Source: CAZMFZ01 sp964565665 (GTDB lineage Bacteria; Bacteroidota; Bacteroidia; Cytophagales; UBA9547). From it: 12,232 nt of DNA. This document shows positions 1-6,890 of the stretch, in pieces. Below the pieces are notes generated by a model. That model was given only the letters and a program-made list of their open reading frames with translations. It ran no database searches and was not told the origin of the DNA. Position 1 is the stretch's first letter. Every line of letters begins with the position of its first letter. Location: NCBI GenBank assembly GCA_964565665.1, contig CAZMFZ010000110.1, positions 1-12,232 on the forward strand, written 5' to 3'. The position numbers were made by a program, and so were the translations under genes.

Positions 1-36
1 CTTTCTAAATTTATTTATCAATTCCGTTTTTATCAT
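1..36 (-). CDS. possible start of a gene running off the left edge (partial)
   Basis: On the minus strand an ATG at position 36 opens a frame that stays open to the window edge, giving only MIKTELINKFRK. It lies 87 bp downstream of the stop of the DUF748-like gene and has the same orientation, so it could be the next gene of that series. Twelve codons are too few to recognise a family, and such a short open stretch could occur by chance. No clear ribosome binding site precedes it, which is common in this group. Confidence 0.25.
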   Translation of the reverse strand, partial: MIKTELINKFRK

Positions 37-123
37 ATTGTCTGCATTTATAATCGTGTGCAGAAAGTGTCAATTTACTACGTCACTGTATTCAGAAAAC
101 GGTCGCTTTTGTCATGGGCAGGC

Positions 124-1200
124 TCACTTTTTCTTATTGGTCGAATTAATATCTATGGAATTGTCAATTGCTTTTGGATAGGCTTCTACAAATTTATTCT
201 TGAATATATTGAAAATGGTAGGCCATATTTCCACTTTTACATCTTTCAAATCTCCTTCAAATGGTATTCTGGTGGCAAATCGTTCCTTTGGGGAGTTTTC
301 GGTCACTTTTAAAGTTGTACCCACCAATCCGCTCCACACATGCTGAAGCCAAGTTTCATCTTTATCCTTTTTCAAATCAAGCACTTTAATATTTTCCAAT
401 AACGGCTGCACATAGCCTTTCAGATGCGAATTGTAAAGTGCCGCTTCCATAAAGAGTGAAAACTGCCCTTCCTCAAAATCAAACTTGGCATAGGCTTTAG
501 TGAAATCACGTAACGCAGTGAGGTTTACTTTTCTAAATTTAAAATCCACATTAAAGTCTGGCACTTCTTTCAATATGTTCATATCGGCTGTTACTTCCAA
601 TTGACCTTTGCCTATCGAATTGCCTGTTAAATGCAAGTGTGATGGCAACTTATCACCTTTTTCATACACATTTCTCAAATTGGTGATTTCAGCATTCATC
701 TCATTGATAAATACTTCAACTTTGGGTTTAGAATAGCTGTCGAAATAGGAGATTTTACCATTATTGACAGTTACACTATTGATGGTAAAGTTGGGTAAAT
801 CGGCCACAGTTTTTATCCAATTGCCTTCCGCACCCGTTTGTGTTTGGGCTTTGGTAGGGCCTTTTACAAAGTTTACTTTTGGGTTTTCCAATATCGTCCT
901 TCCTAGTATCTTGCCTTTAAGCAGAGGTCTCCATTCCAAAATATTGCTTATTTCATCTACATAAATAAAAGGAACAGGGATGTCGCCTTCCAGTTTTTCA
1001 ATTTTGAAGCCACCTACGCTAAAGCCAACCTGCAAAATATTGAGTTGAAATTTATCTATATGCCCTCTATAGCCTTCCATATTGGCTAGTATCTTGTTTA
1101 CATTCTTCAACACAAAATAGGGGATAGCCAAGTAAACACCTACTATCAATGCCACAATAGTGCCAGCAATTATGTAGCCCTTTTTAATGTTTACACTCAT
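124..1200 (-). CDS. DUF748/AsmA-like membrane-anchored protein
   Basis: The 358-residue product starts with a short basic stretch (SVNIKK) and one strong hydrophobic segment at about residues 8-30, followed by a long soluble region with many alternating beta-strand-like stretches. This is the architecture of DUF748/AsmA-like proteins: an N-terminal inner-membrane anchor with a periplasmic beta-rich body. The stretch around residues 75-112 (VDEISNILEWRPLLKGKI, then an ENPKVNF segment) matches the pattern these proteins use near their start. The family is linked to envelope maintenance, and larger AsmA/TamB/YhdP-type relatives to lipid transport between membranes, but no specific substrate can be read here. 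It ends in a Lys-rich tail (TNKKK). It lies 38 bp downstream of tspO and is probably cotranscribed with rpoN and tspO. The membrane anchor is clear; the family call rests on recalled similarity and the exact role is unknown. Confidence 0.72.
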   Translation of the reverse strand: MSVNIKKGYIIAGTIVALIVGVYLAIPYFVLKNVNKILANMEGYRGHIDKFQLNILQVGFSVGGFKIEKLEGDIPVPFIYVDEISNILEWRPLLKGKILGRTILENPKVNFVKGPTKAQTQTGAEGNWIKTVADLPNFTINSVTVNNGKISYFDSYSKPKVEVFINEMNAEITNLRNVYEKGDKLPSHLHLTGNSIGKGQLEVTADMNILKEVPDFNVDFKFRKVNLTALRDFTKAYAKFDFEEGQFSLFMEAALYNSHLKGYVQPLLENIKVLDLKKDKDETWLQHVWSGLVGTTLKVTENSPKERFATRIPFEGDLKDVKVEIWPTIFNIFKNKFVEAYPKAIDNSIDINSTNKKK

Positions 1201-1238
1201 TTTCGTTTTGGTTTAGGTATAGGTTTGGTTGATTTAAA

Positions 1239-1754
1239 TTAATTGAGTAGCCAAATATTGAAATTGAGGTATGAGGCAAAAGAAACCCAAAGTAAATAAG
1301 GGATCATTAGCCACCCAGCTGCTCTTGATTGGCGAAAAAAGAGTAGCGTTGTAATCAATATAAGCACCCACATAATCGCAATGGTAAGCAGCCCTAATGC
1401 GGGCGATTCGCGGGCGAAAAACATATAGCTCCACAACACATTCACAATAAGTTGCAGCACAAAAAATGTGTTAGCTACTTTTATATCGGTAGTTAATGGC
1501 TTTATCCTGATTTTGTACCAAGCAATGGCCATTAGTGTATATAGCAACGTCCAAACCGGACCAAATATCCAGTTAGGCGGGTTTAAAGCAGGTTTTACAA
1601 GCGAAGGATACCAAAATTTTACTGGATCTTTAGTGAGTAGGTAACCAATACCGCTTGCCGCAATGCAGAGCAAAAGGCTTGTAAAGAAAATTCCAGCCTG
1701 AAACTTCGTTTTTTTATGCGATATGGTGCGATGTGAAGCGTGAGTTGTTGCCAT
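1239..1754 (-). CDS. tspO: TspO/MBR family tryptophan-rich sensory protein
   Basis: The 171-residue product is a TspO/peripheral benzodiazepine receptor homologue, a five-helix integral membrane protein that binds porphyrins and related ligands and has been tied to tetrapyrrole handling, stress and sterol or lipid transport in different organisms. Visible signatures are the loop before helix 2 (KPALNPPNWIFGPVW, residues 54-68, followed by LLYTLMAIAWY), a third helix rich in N/W (VNVLWSYMFF), the ESPALGL turn near 116-122, and the C-terminal helix VSFASYLNFNIWLLN (157-171). Family length is usually 155-175. A His/Lys-rich tail of about 17 residues precedes helix 1. The ATG at 1754 lies 27 bp after the rpoN stop. 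Genes for DNA photolyase or carotenoid synthesis, common neighbours of tspO, are not nearby. The ligand in this organism cannot be inferred. Confidence 0.93.
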   Translation of the reverse strand: MATTHASHRTISHKKTKFQAGIFFTSLLLCIAASGIGYLLTKDPVKFWYPSLVKPALNPPNWIFGPVWTLLYTLMAIAWYKIRIKPLTTDIKVANTFFVLQLIVNVLWSYMFFARESPALGLLTIAIMWVLILITTLLFFRQSRAAGWLMIPYLLWVSFASYLNFNIWLLN

Positions 1755-1781
1755 GATGAGTTATTGAAAGTCTGAATAAAT

Positions 1782-3245
1782 TTAAGCCAATTCCCTTCTG
1801 AGTTTTGCCCCTGATATATTGAGTTTGTCTCTATATTTTGCCACTGTTCTGCGTGCCACATTGTAGCCTTTGGTTTTCAATATTTCTGAAATTTGCATGT
1901 CGGTAAGTGGGTTGTCTTTGCGCTCGTCTACCAACATTTCTTGCATGATGTTTTGAATTTCTTTATTGGAAACAATCTCGCCCGATTGTGTAGCCATTCC
2001 CTCTGAAAAAAGCTCTTTGAGTAGAAAGGTGCCAAAGTCTGACTGTACATATTTATTGCTGGTAACGCGTGAAACAGATGAAATATCTACCCCTGCCCTA
2101 TTGGCTACATTTTTCAAAATCATAGGTTTCAAATCTTTAAAATCGCCCGTTATGAAAAACTCATATTGCAGACTCGCTATCACATTCATAATGTTAAGCA
2201 TGGTGCTTTCACGTTGCTTCAAGGCATCTACCAACCATTGGGCTGAAGATATTTTGCTTTTCATGAATGTAATTGTTGATCTGTCGTTCTTAGTTTTCAC
2301 TCCTTCTTTGCACGAAGTAGCGAGCGATTTCATCATTTCAATTATTTTAGAATTTAGCTTTACTTCAGGAATGTATTTATTGGTAAGCGATACTATTAGT
2401 TCGCCATCTTGAGCCGATACTGAAAATTCGGGCATCACATGGTTGATGTTCATTGACGAATCGGCCGTTACGTTTGGTTTAGGATTGAGCTTTGTCATCA
2501 AATGAATGGCATCTTTCAATTCATCGGCCGATATTTTTAAGTTTTTTATGACTTTGGTATAGTTTCTATTTTCTAATTCTACAGCAAAGTTTTGCAATAA
2601 ATTGTAGGCAATATCAATGTGCTTGGAGGTGCCTCTTCTTCTATCTAATTGTATCAATAAACATTCCTTTAGGTTTCTGGCACCAATGCCAGCAGGGTCG
2701 CATGATTGAATATAATTTAGAGCTGTTTCCATTTCTACAGTTTCTACTACCACCTGATTTGAAAACGAATATTGATAGGCAAGCTCTTCCAATTCAGTTC
2801 TCAAATAGCCATCATCGTCAAGAGAATCTACCAAAAAATCGGCTATACCTTTCTGCCTATCATCGAGACTGAGCATGGAAATTTGCTCTTTTATTTTATC
2901 GTAAAATGTGCTGCAATTGGCAAAAGGGATGAAATAATTTTCTTGTTCATTTTGGCTGTAGATGTCATTCATTTTGTATTGTGGAATTTCATCTTCATAA
3001 GGCTCGTAGAAATCGGCATAATCTTCATCATTCTCGTTAAAATCATCATTTTCTTGCTCTTCATTCGAATCTGAGTCTTTTTCTTCCTTTTCATCTGTGC
3101 CAGTTTCCAAAGCCGGATTTTCTACCAATTCATCTTTTATTTTCTGTACCAGCTCTTGAGAAGATAAATGCAAAAGATTTAGCATTTGAATTTGCAGTGG
3201 CGAAAGCTTTTGCGATTGTTTCTGTGCAATAGATTGATTTAACAT
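1782..3245 (-). CDS. rpoN: RNA polymerase sigma-54 factor
   Basis: The 487-residue product is sigma-54, which directs core RNA polymerase to -24/-12 promoters and needs AAA+ enhancer-binding activators to open DNA. Region I is the Gln/Leu-rich N-terminus (residues 1-49, with LSPLQIQMLNLLHL and a VENPALE motif). Region II is a strongly acidic stretch (about 51-90, mostly D, E and N). The core-binding domain follows, with AGIGARNLKECLL typical of the family. The DNA-binding part shows the helix-turn-helix region around residues 383-415 (VSRVTSNKYV, then FGTFLLKELFS) and a perfect RpoN box, ARRTVAKYR, at residues 464-472. Length is normal. It heads a tight series with tspO and the DUF748-like gene. 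No activator gene and no obvious -24/-12 promoter was seen in the intergenic regions here, so its targets probably lie elsewhere. Confidence 0.97.
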   Translation of the reverse strand: MLNQSIAQKQSQKLSPLQIQMLNLLHLSSQELVQKIKDELVENPALETGTDEKEEKDSDSNEEQENDDFNENDEDYADFYEPYEDEIPQYKMNDIYSQNEQENYFIPFANCSTFYDKIKEQISMLSLDDRQKGIADFLVDSLDDDGYLRTELEELAYQYSFSNQVVVETVEMETALNYIQSCDPAGIGARNLKECLLIQLDRRRGTSKHIDIAYNLLQNFAVELENRNYTKVIKNLKISADELKDAIHLMTKLNPKPNVTADSSMNINHVMPEFSVSAQDGELIVSLTNKYIPEVKLNSKIIEMMKSLATSCKEGVKTKNDRSTITFMKSKISSAQWLVDALKQRESTMLNIMNVIASLQYEFFITGDFKDLKPMILKNVANRAGVDISSVSRVTSNKYVQSDFGTFLLKELFSEGMATQSGEIVSNKEIQNIMQEMLVDERKDNPLTDMQISEILKTKGYNVARRTVAKYRDKLNISGAKLRRELA

Positions 3246-3303
3246 ACAATTGAGTTGGGTTAAATTTAAAGTCAGTTGAAAAAGAAATAACCAACTATTG
3301 AGC

Positions 3304-3332
3304 CAACTTTATTTGAGGTAAAAAAATACAAA
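3304..3332 (-). promoter_or_regulatory. candidate Bacteroidota-type promoter for rpoN
   Basis: Read on the minus strand, TTTG (3332-3329), a 17-nt spacer and TAAAGTTG (3311-3304) resemble the TTG / 17-23 nt / TAnnTTTG pattern with one mismatch in the -7 box. Transcription would begin near 3297, leaving a leader of about 50 nt before the rpoN ATG at 3245. Such short patterns occur by chance in AT-rich DNA, so this is a suggestion. Confidence 0.3.
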
Positions 3333-3623
3333 CACAATGTCCGTAAATATTTGATAATGAGATATTTGCGAATTTATATTAGTTTGTCAAAATAATTTTA
3401 GAGGTATAATCTGAGGAAATGATTCTACATACTGTAGATAAAAGCTGGGAAGTAGCTGCCTAGATGCCTTTCGATGGGTTGCAAACTTTATATGTCATAT
3501 TTAAGACTCACAATTCATATGGCAAAAAAAAATCTTTTTTGTTTATCGAAGTGGCTTTTTTGTTTGTCATTCGTTCGGGGCATTTCATCTATATTTATCT
3601 ATTCCTTAAAGGCAATAAGTAAT

Positions 3624-3652
3624 TTTGTTACGTAAAACGATTTGTATATTTT
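3624..3652 (+). promoter_or_regulatory. candidate Bacteroidota-type promoter for the asnB-like gene
   Basis: TTTG (3624-3627), a 17-nt spacer and TATATTTT (3645-3652) fit TTG / 17-23 nt / TAnnTTTG with only the last base of the -7 box wrong. A start near 3659 would give a leader of about 40 nt before the ATG at 3700. If right, it also rules out the longer frame starting at TTG 3625, because that codon lies inside the promoter. Confidence 0.3.
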
Positions 3653-3699
3653 ATCAAATTATTTTTACCAAAGAATATTTACTCCCCAACAACTTTTCA

Positions 3700-5535
3700 A
3701 TGTGTAGAATCAGTGGTATTCTTTCTTCCCAATATTCTCCAATCGAACTCACTGATTTAATTCAGACCATGAACAATACCATGGCACATGGCGGGCCTGA
3801 TGACGATGGCATATTTGCAAGTGAGGACGATAATTTGGTGTTGGGTCATAGAAGGCTTTCATTGTTAGATCTTTCATTTGCAGGGCATCAGCCTATGGAG
3901 AGTCACAATTTGGCAATTTCTTTCAATGGTGAGATTTACAATTTTACCGAAATTAGAGACGAACTCATTTCTTTTGGATTTACATTCACTTCCCATTCCG
4001 ACACAGAAGTGATATTGAAAGCTTACGAACACTGGAATGTATCGGCTTTCTCCAAATTTAACGGCATGTTTGCCTTCGCTTTGTTTGACAAAGATAAGCA
4101 CGAACTATACTTGGTGCGTAATGGCAATGCAGTAAAGCCACTCTATTATTACTATAAAAAAGAAACTCTTATATTCAGTTCTGAAATTAGGGCTTTCCTA
4201 GCGTTGCCAATCAAGTTGACTGAAAATCCCGATTGGAAACTGCTCTTTTTGGTGTTTGGGCATCTTCCCGAGCCAGTAACCACCCTGAAAGATGTAAAGA
4301 TGTTGCCCAAAGGCAGTTTTTTAAAAATCAATACATTAAATAAAGCCTCTGAAATTGGGAAATTTCAATTTCAAACAAAAATAGCATCGCCACAAAGCTA
4401 CGAAGAGGCGAAATACCAAGTAAAAAATGCTCTTTCATCAGCTGTAAAGCGAAATTTGATTTCTGATGCACCTATTGGTATATTTTTGAGCGGTGGTATA
4501 GACTCTAGCATTATTGCATTGGTTGCCCAACAGGCATATAACGGTCAGCTTAACACACTTTCTGCCACATTTGACGATGCGGAGTTTAGCGAACTTCCAT
4601 TTCAGGAAATGATAAGCAAGCAAATAGGCAGCAAACACCTGAATTTCACAATTAATAATTCAGATTTCAGCACCTATTTAGCCGATATACAAAATGCGTT
4701 CGACCAGCCTACTACCGATGGTATAAATACTTATTTCATTTCAAAACTAGCACAGAGAGCTGGCTTGAAGGCTGTATTATCGGGCTTGGGAGCCGATGAA
4801 TTATTTGGTGGCTACCCCTCTTCGCAAAACAATGCACTTATAAATTTATTATCAATACACCCCAGCTTTGCATTTGGACTTTACAGGTTTGCACCAGATT
4901 TCAAAAGAAAAAAGATAGAGTATTTGAAAATTGACAATTTGCTAGGTAAATTTTTATTGTACAGATCAAATTATTCTCCTTCGGAAATTACGAAAATTTT
5001 ACCCTATAGCGAATCTGAAATTTTCGACAGATTAAAGGCATTTTATGTAGGAAATTTTGCTAAAGAACTCTCTGCATTTGAGCAAGCCAGTTGGTTTGAG
5101 ACAAATTTATATATGCAAAATCAGCTGCTTAAAGATACTGATGTAATGAGCATGTGGCATGGTGTGGAAGTGAGAGTGCCGTTTTTAGACGATGAATTTC
5201 TATCGGTGGTAAATCAAATTGCTACACCATACAAAACACAAGGCATCAGAAGTAAAGATTTGCTGATTGCGGCTTTTGAAGATATACTTCCCAAAGAAAT
5301 ATGGAACAGACCCAAACAAGGATTTGCGTTTCCATTCAAATCTTGGATGAAAAAGCGGGAAATTATAGATGAGATGCTAAACAACAAAAGCCCTTATGTA
5401 AAGTATCTGACCCAACTTTTTCAGCAAGACAAACTGGAATGGTCGAGATTTTGGAGCTTGTACATGATTAATATTTTTGACAGGAAACACTTTAATATCA
5501 AGAATAGGAATCTTGCAGTTTTGCAGCCTGCCTAG
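3700..5535 (+). CDS. asnB: asparagine synthetase (glutamine-hydrolysing)-like amidotransferase
   Basis: The 611-residue product is a class II glutamine amidotransferase fused to an ATP-dependent synthetase domain. The start is fixed by chemistry: Cys2 of MCRISGI must be the N-terminal nucleophile after Met removal, so the longer open frame from TTG 3625 is rejected. Glutaminase residues are visible: GGPDDDG (31-37), HRRLS (50-54), NGEIYN (76-81) and SDTE (100-103). The synthetase domain has the PP-loop SGGIDSS (264-270) and SGLGADELFGGY (361-372). The PTTDGINTY segment (337-345) is typical of the AsnB group often found in surface-polysaccharide loci (WbpS-like), so the acceptor may be aspartate or a glycan carboxylate. 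The usual RDRxGxKPLY loop reads RNGNAVKPLY (140-149), an odd divergence. Its 3' end overlaps the convergent HNH gene by 38 bp. The fold is certain; the acceptor is not. Confidence 0.92.
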   Translation: MCRISGILSSQYSPIELTDLIQTMNNTMAHGGPDDDGIFASEDDNLVLGHRRLSLLDLSFAGHQPMESHNLAISFNGEIYNFTEIRDELISFGFTFTSHSDTEVILKAYEHWNVSAFSKFNGMFAFALFDKDKHELYLVRNGNAVKPLYYYYKKETLIFSSEIRAFLALPIKLTENPDWKLLFLVFGHLPEPVTTLKDVKMLPKGSFLKINTLNKASEIGKFQFQTKIASPQSYEEAKYQVKNALSSAVKRNLISDAPIGIFLSGGIDSSIIALVAQQAYNGQLNTLSATFDDAEFSELPFQEMISKQIGSKHLNFTINNSDFSTYLADIQNAFDQPTTDGINTYFISKLAQRAGLKAVLSGLGADELFGGYPSSQNNALINLLSIHPSFAFGLYRFAPDFKRKKIEYLKIDNLLGKFLLYRSNYSPSEITKILPYSESEIFDRLKAFYVGNFAKELSAFEQASWFETNLYMQNQLLKDTDVMSMWHGVEVRVPFLDDEFLSVVNQIATPYKTQGIRSKDLLIAAFEDILPKEIWNRPKQGFAFPFKSWMKKREIIDEMLNNKSPYVKYLTQLFQQDKLEWSRFWSLYMINIFDRKHFNIKNRNLAVLQPA

Positions 5536-6034
5536 AAGCTTTGCCAAGGTATTCGTACCATTGTTCGTCTATATTTCCTGAAAAATCTCTTAAAAACAAT
5601 AAAAATGAAGGCTTGAATGGCTTAGAACGCAATATCATTCCCGCTTCATCAGGCGTGCTATCGCCTTTGCGAGCATTGCAGTTTCGGCAAGCGGTGGTGA
5701 GATTGTCCCAAGAAGAAGGGCCTTTTCGAGAACGAGGCAATACATGGTCAATTGTCAAATCGCTCAATGAGCCACAATATTGACACTTCATGCCATCTCT
5801 TCTGAATATATTTTGCCTGTTTAGCAACACGCCTCTGTAGGGCAGCTTCACATAATCAATTAGCCTGATAATGGAAGGCATTGGAAATGAGCTATTTACA
5901 GAGCGTAGAAATTTATCTTTGGCATCGGCTACCATTTCAGCTTTTTGCAAATACACCAAAAGAAAGGCACGCTGAACACTGCACACCGTGAGTGCCGAAT
6001 AATCTTGATTTAAGATAAGTACTCGTTCAGCCAT
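5498..6034 (-). CDS. HNH endonuclease family protein
   Basis: The 178-residue product has a C-terminal-half HNH nuclease motif: CQYC (84-87) and CRNC (116-119) form a zinc-binding treble-clef pair; between them lie the catalytic-type DH (Asp96, His97) and Asn111, with Lys123 after the second Cys pair. All core HNH positions are present, so metal-dependent DNA cleavage is plausible. The N-terminal part (MAERVLILNQDYSALTVCS) is characteristic of a widely conserved chromosomal family in Bacteroidota and Cyanobacteria whose biological role is unclear to me; it is not the typical restriction, homing or phage type, and there is no methyltransferase or intron nearby. It lies 40 bp downstream of the NlpC/P60 gene in the same direction. 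Its last 12 codons plus stop are complementary to the end of the asnB-like gene. Confidence 0.85.
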   Translation of the reverse strand: MAERVLILNQDYSALTVCSVQRAFLLVYLQKAEMVADAKDKFLRSVNSSFPMPSIIRLIDYVKLPYRGVLLNRQNIFRRDGMKCQYCGSLSDLTIDHVLPRSRKGPSSWDNLTTACRNCNARKGDSTPDEAGMILRSKPFKPSFLLFLRDFSGNIDEQWYEYLGKASRQAAKLQDSYS

Positions 6035-6074
6035 TTTACTATAAAATTGTAGCCGCTTTTAGTTTTTTTTACAA

Positions 6075-6848
6075 TTATGCAATTGAAAGTATTCTTCTAA
6101 TGGTTGATAATTTATGCGAATATTTTTGGGTTGTCAAATTATATATGCCTTTTTCATCCACAACATCAATTCTCACTTGCCCATGTGCGTGAATGATTTT
6201 GTTGTCTTCCAGCACCAATCCCACATGCACAATTTTCCCATTTGCATTTTCAAAAAACGATAAATCGCCTGTTTTTATTTCAGAAATCCCGATTTGAATG
6301 CCATGTTCGGCTTGTTGGTAAGCATCACGCTTTATTTTATAGCCAAATATTTTATAAAGCATTTGCATATAACCAGAACAATCGGCACCAAACAATGTCT
6401 TTCCACCCCATAAATAAGGCACTTGATTGTAACGCAAAGCCATAAACCTTATAAAATCGGCATCAATTGGTGGGGAATGGTATAATTCGCCTTGAAAAGT
6501 GTAGGCTACATTTCCTATTTTGAAATTTCTGCCTTGTAAAAATGGCAAGGTAGAACCAAGCGTAATTAATTGACTGCCAGATTGATGCTCTACCAAAGCA
6601 ACATCGTCCATACAGGTTTGATGTGTTGTTTGGATAAAAGCCTCAAAAAAGGATTCTGACACTTCATTGTGTTGAAGTTTATCAATCCAGCCTTCGTATT
6701 CATCAAATAATATTTTGATTTTATACCATTTTTCGTTTTCACCTGCTATCACATACCCATCGCCAAACAAAAGCTGGGTACAAAGTTCGCTTTTCTCGGA
6801 TGGCTCGGTGCGAACGGGTACAATACTCAGGCTTGAAACTCCGTACAT
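6075..6848 (-). CDS. SH3b / NlpC-P60 family peptidase (C40, YkfC-like)
   Basis: The 257-residue product combines N-terminal bacterial SH3-like repeats (about residues 1-60, ending in the YEGWID strand, and probably a second around 80-125) with a C-terminal NlpC/P60 cysteine peptidase domain (about 130-257). The catalytic set is visible: Cys157 in GADCSGY, His208 in HVGLVL, and His220 in IIHAHG. The spacing (51 and 12) closely resembles that recalled for gamma-D-glutamyl-L-diamino acid endopeptidases of the YkfC type, which cut muropeptides. There is no signal peptide, so the likely site is the cytoplasm, in murein-peptide recycling, unless a non-classical export route exists. It sits 42 bp after the GH78 gene and 40 bp before the HNH gene, probably as a transcriptional passenger. 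The family call is firm; substrate is inferred. Confidence 0.92.
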   Translation of the reverse strand: MYGVSSLSIVPVRTEPSEKSELCTQLLFGDGYVIAGENEKWYKIKILFDEYEGWIDKLQHNEVSESFFEAFIQTTHQTCMDDVALVEHQSGSQLITLGSTLPFLQGRNFKIGNVAYTFQGELYHSPPIDADFIRFMALRYNQVPYLWGGKTLFGADCSGYMQMLYKIFGYKIKRDAYQQAEHGIQIGISEIKTGDLSFFENANGKIVHVGLVLEDNKIIHAHGQVRIDVVDEKGIYNLTTQKYSHKLSTIRRILSIA

Positions 6849-6890
6849 ATCTATTTATAGTATGATAATAATGCAGAAATCTACCTCTTT

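Larger units (their letters stand above)
3246..3699. other. 454-bp divergent intergenic region (rpoN / asnB-like)
   Basis: This gap between divergent genes holds no recognisable RNA or full gene. Visible elements are candidate promoters at each end; a small inverted repeat TCTACA-TAC-TGTAGA (3424-3438); and an 11-bp direct repeat CTTTTTTGTTT at 3534-3544 and 3555-3565, exactly 21 bp apart (two helical turns). A plus-strand open frame of 52 codons (ATG 3464 to TAA 3622) starts MPFDGLQTLYV and has a hydrophobic, aromatic second half (EVAFLFVIRSG); it resembles nothing I know and lacks a ribosome binding site. The length and the GC-richer patch near 3450-3480 leave room for a regulatory leader, but I cannot name one. 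Confidence 0.5.

Noticed and set aside
3396..3503. Minus-strand open stretch of about 35 codons ending in LLPSFYLQYVESFPQI and PLKLF
   Set aside because: It has no start codon after the upstream stop and no family I can name with confidence; it could be a gene remnant but the support is too thin.
3464..3622. 52-codon plus-strand frame as a definite gene
   Set aside because: No ribosome binding site, no recognisable family and low-complexity AT-rich codons; kept only as a possibility in the intergenic entry.
3625..3699. N-terminal extension of 25 residues on the asparagine synthetase frame, starting at TTG
   Set aside because: Class II amidotransferases need Cys directly after the initiator Met; MCRISGI at 3700 provides it, and the extension overlaps the candidate promoter.
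3246..3699. Sigma-54 (-24/-12) promoter next to rpoN
   Set aside because: GG and GC pairs with the required spacing and a TGGCAC/TTGC-like context were not found; the TGGCTTTTTTG stretch near 3552 lacks the GC at the right distance.
5498..6034. HNH gene as part of a restriction, defence, intron or phage packaging system
   Set aside because: No methyltransferase, intron structure, terminase or other defence gene adjoins; the N-terminal part matches a conserved chromosomal HNH family.
6045..6076. Inverted repeat AATTGTA / TACAATT between the NlpC and HNH genes as a terminator
   Set aside because: Seven AT-rich pairs around an 18-nt loop are too weak, and it overlaps the NlpC stop codon.
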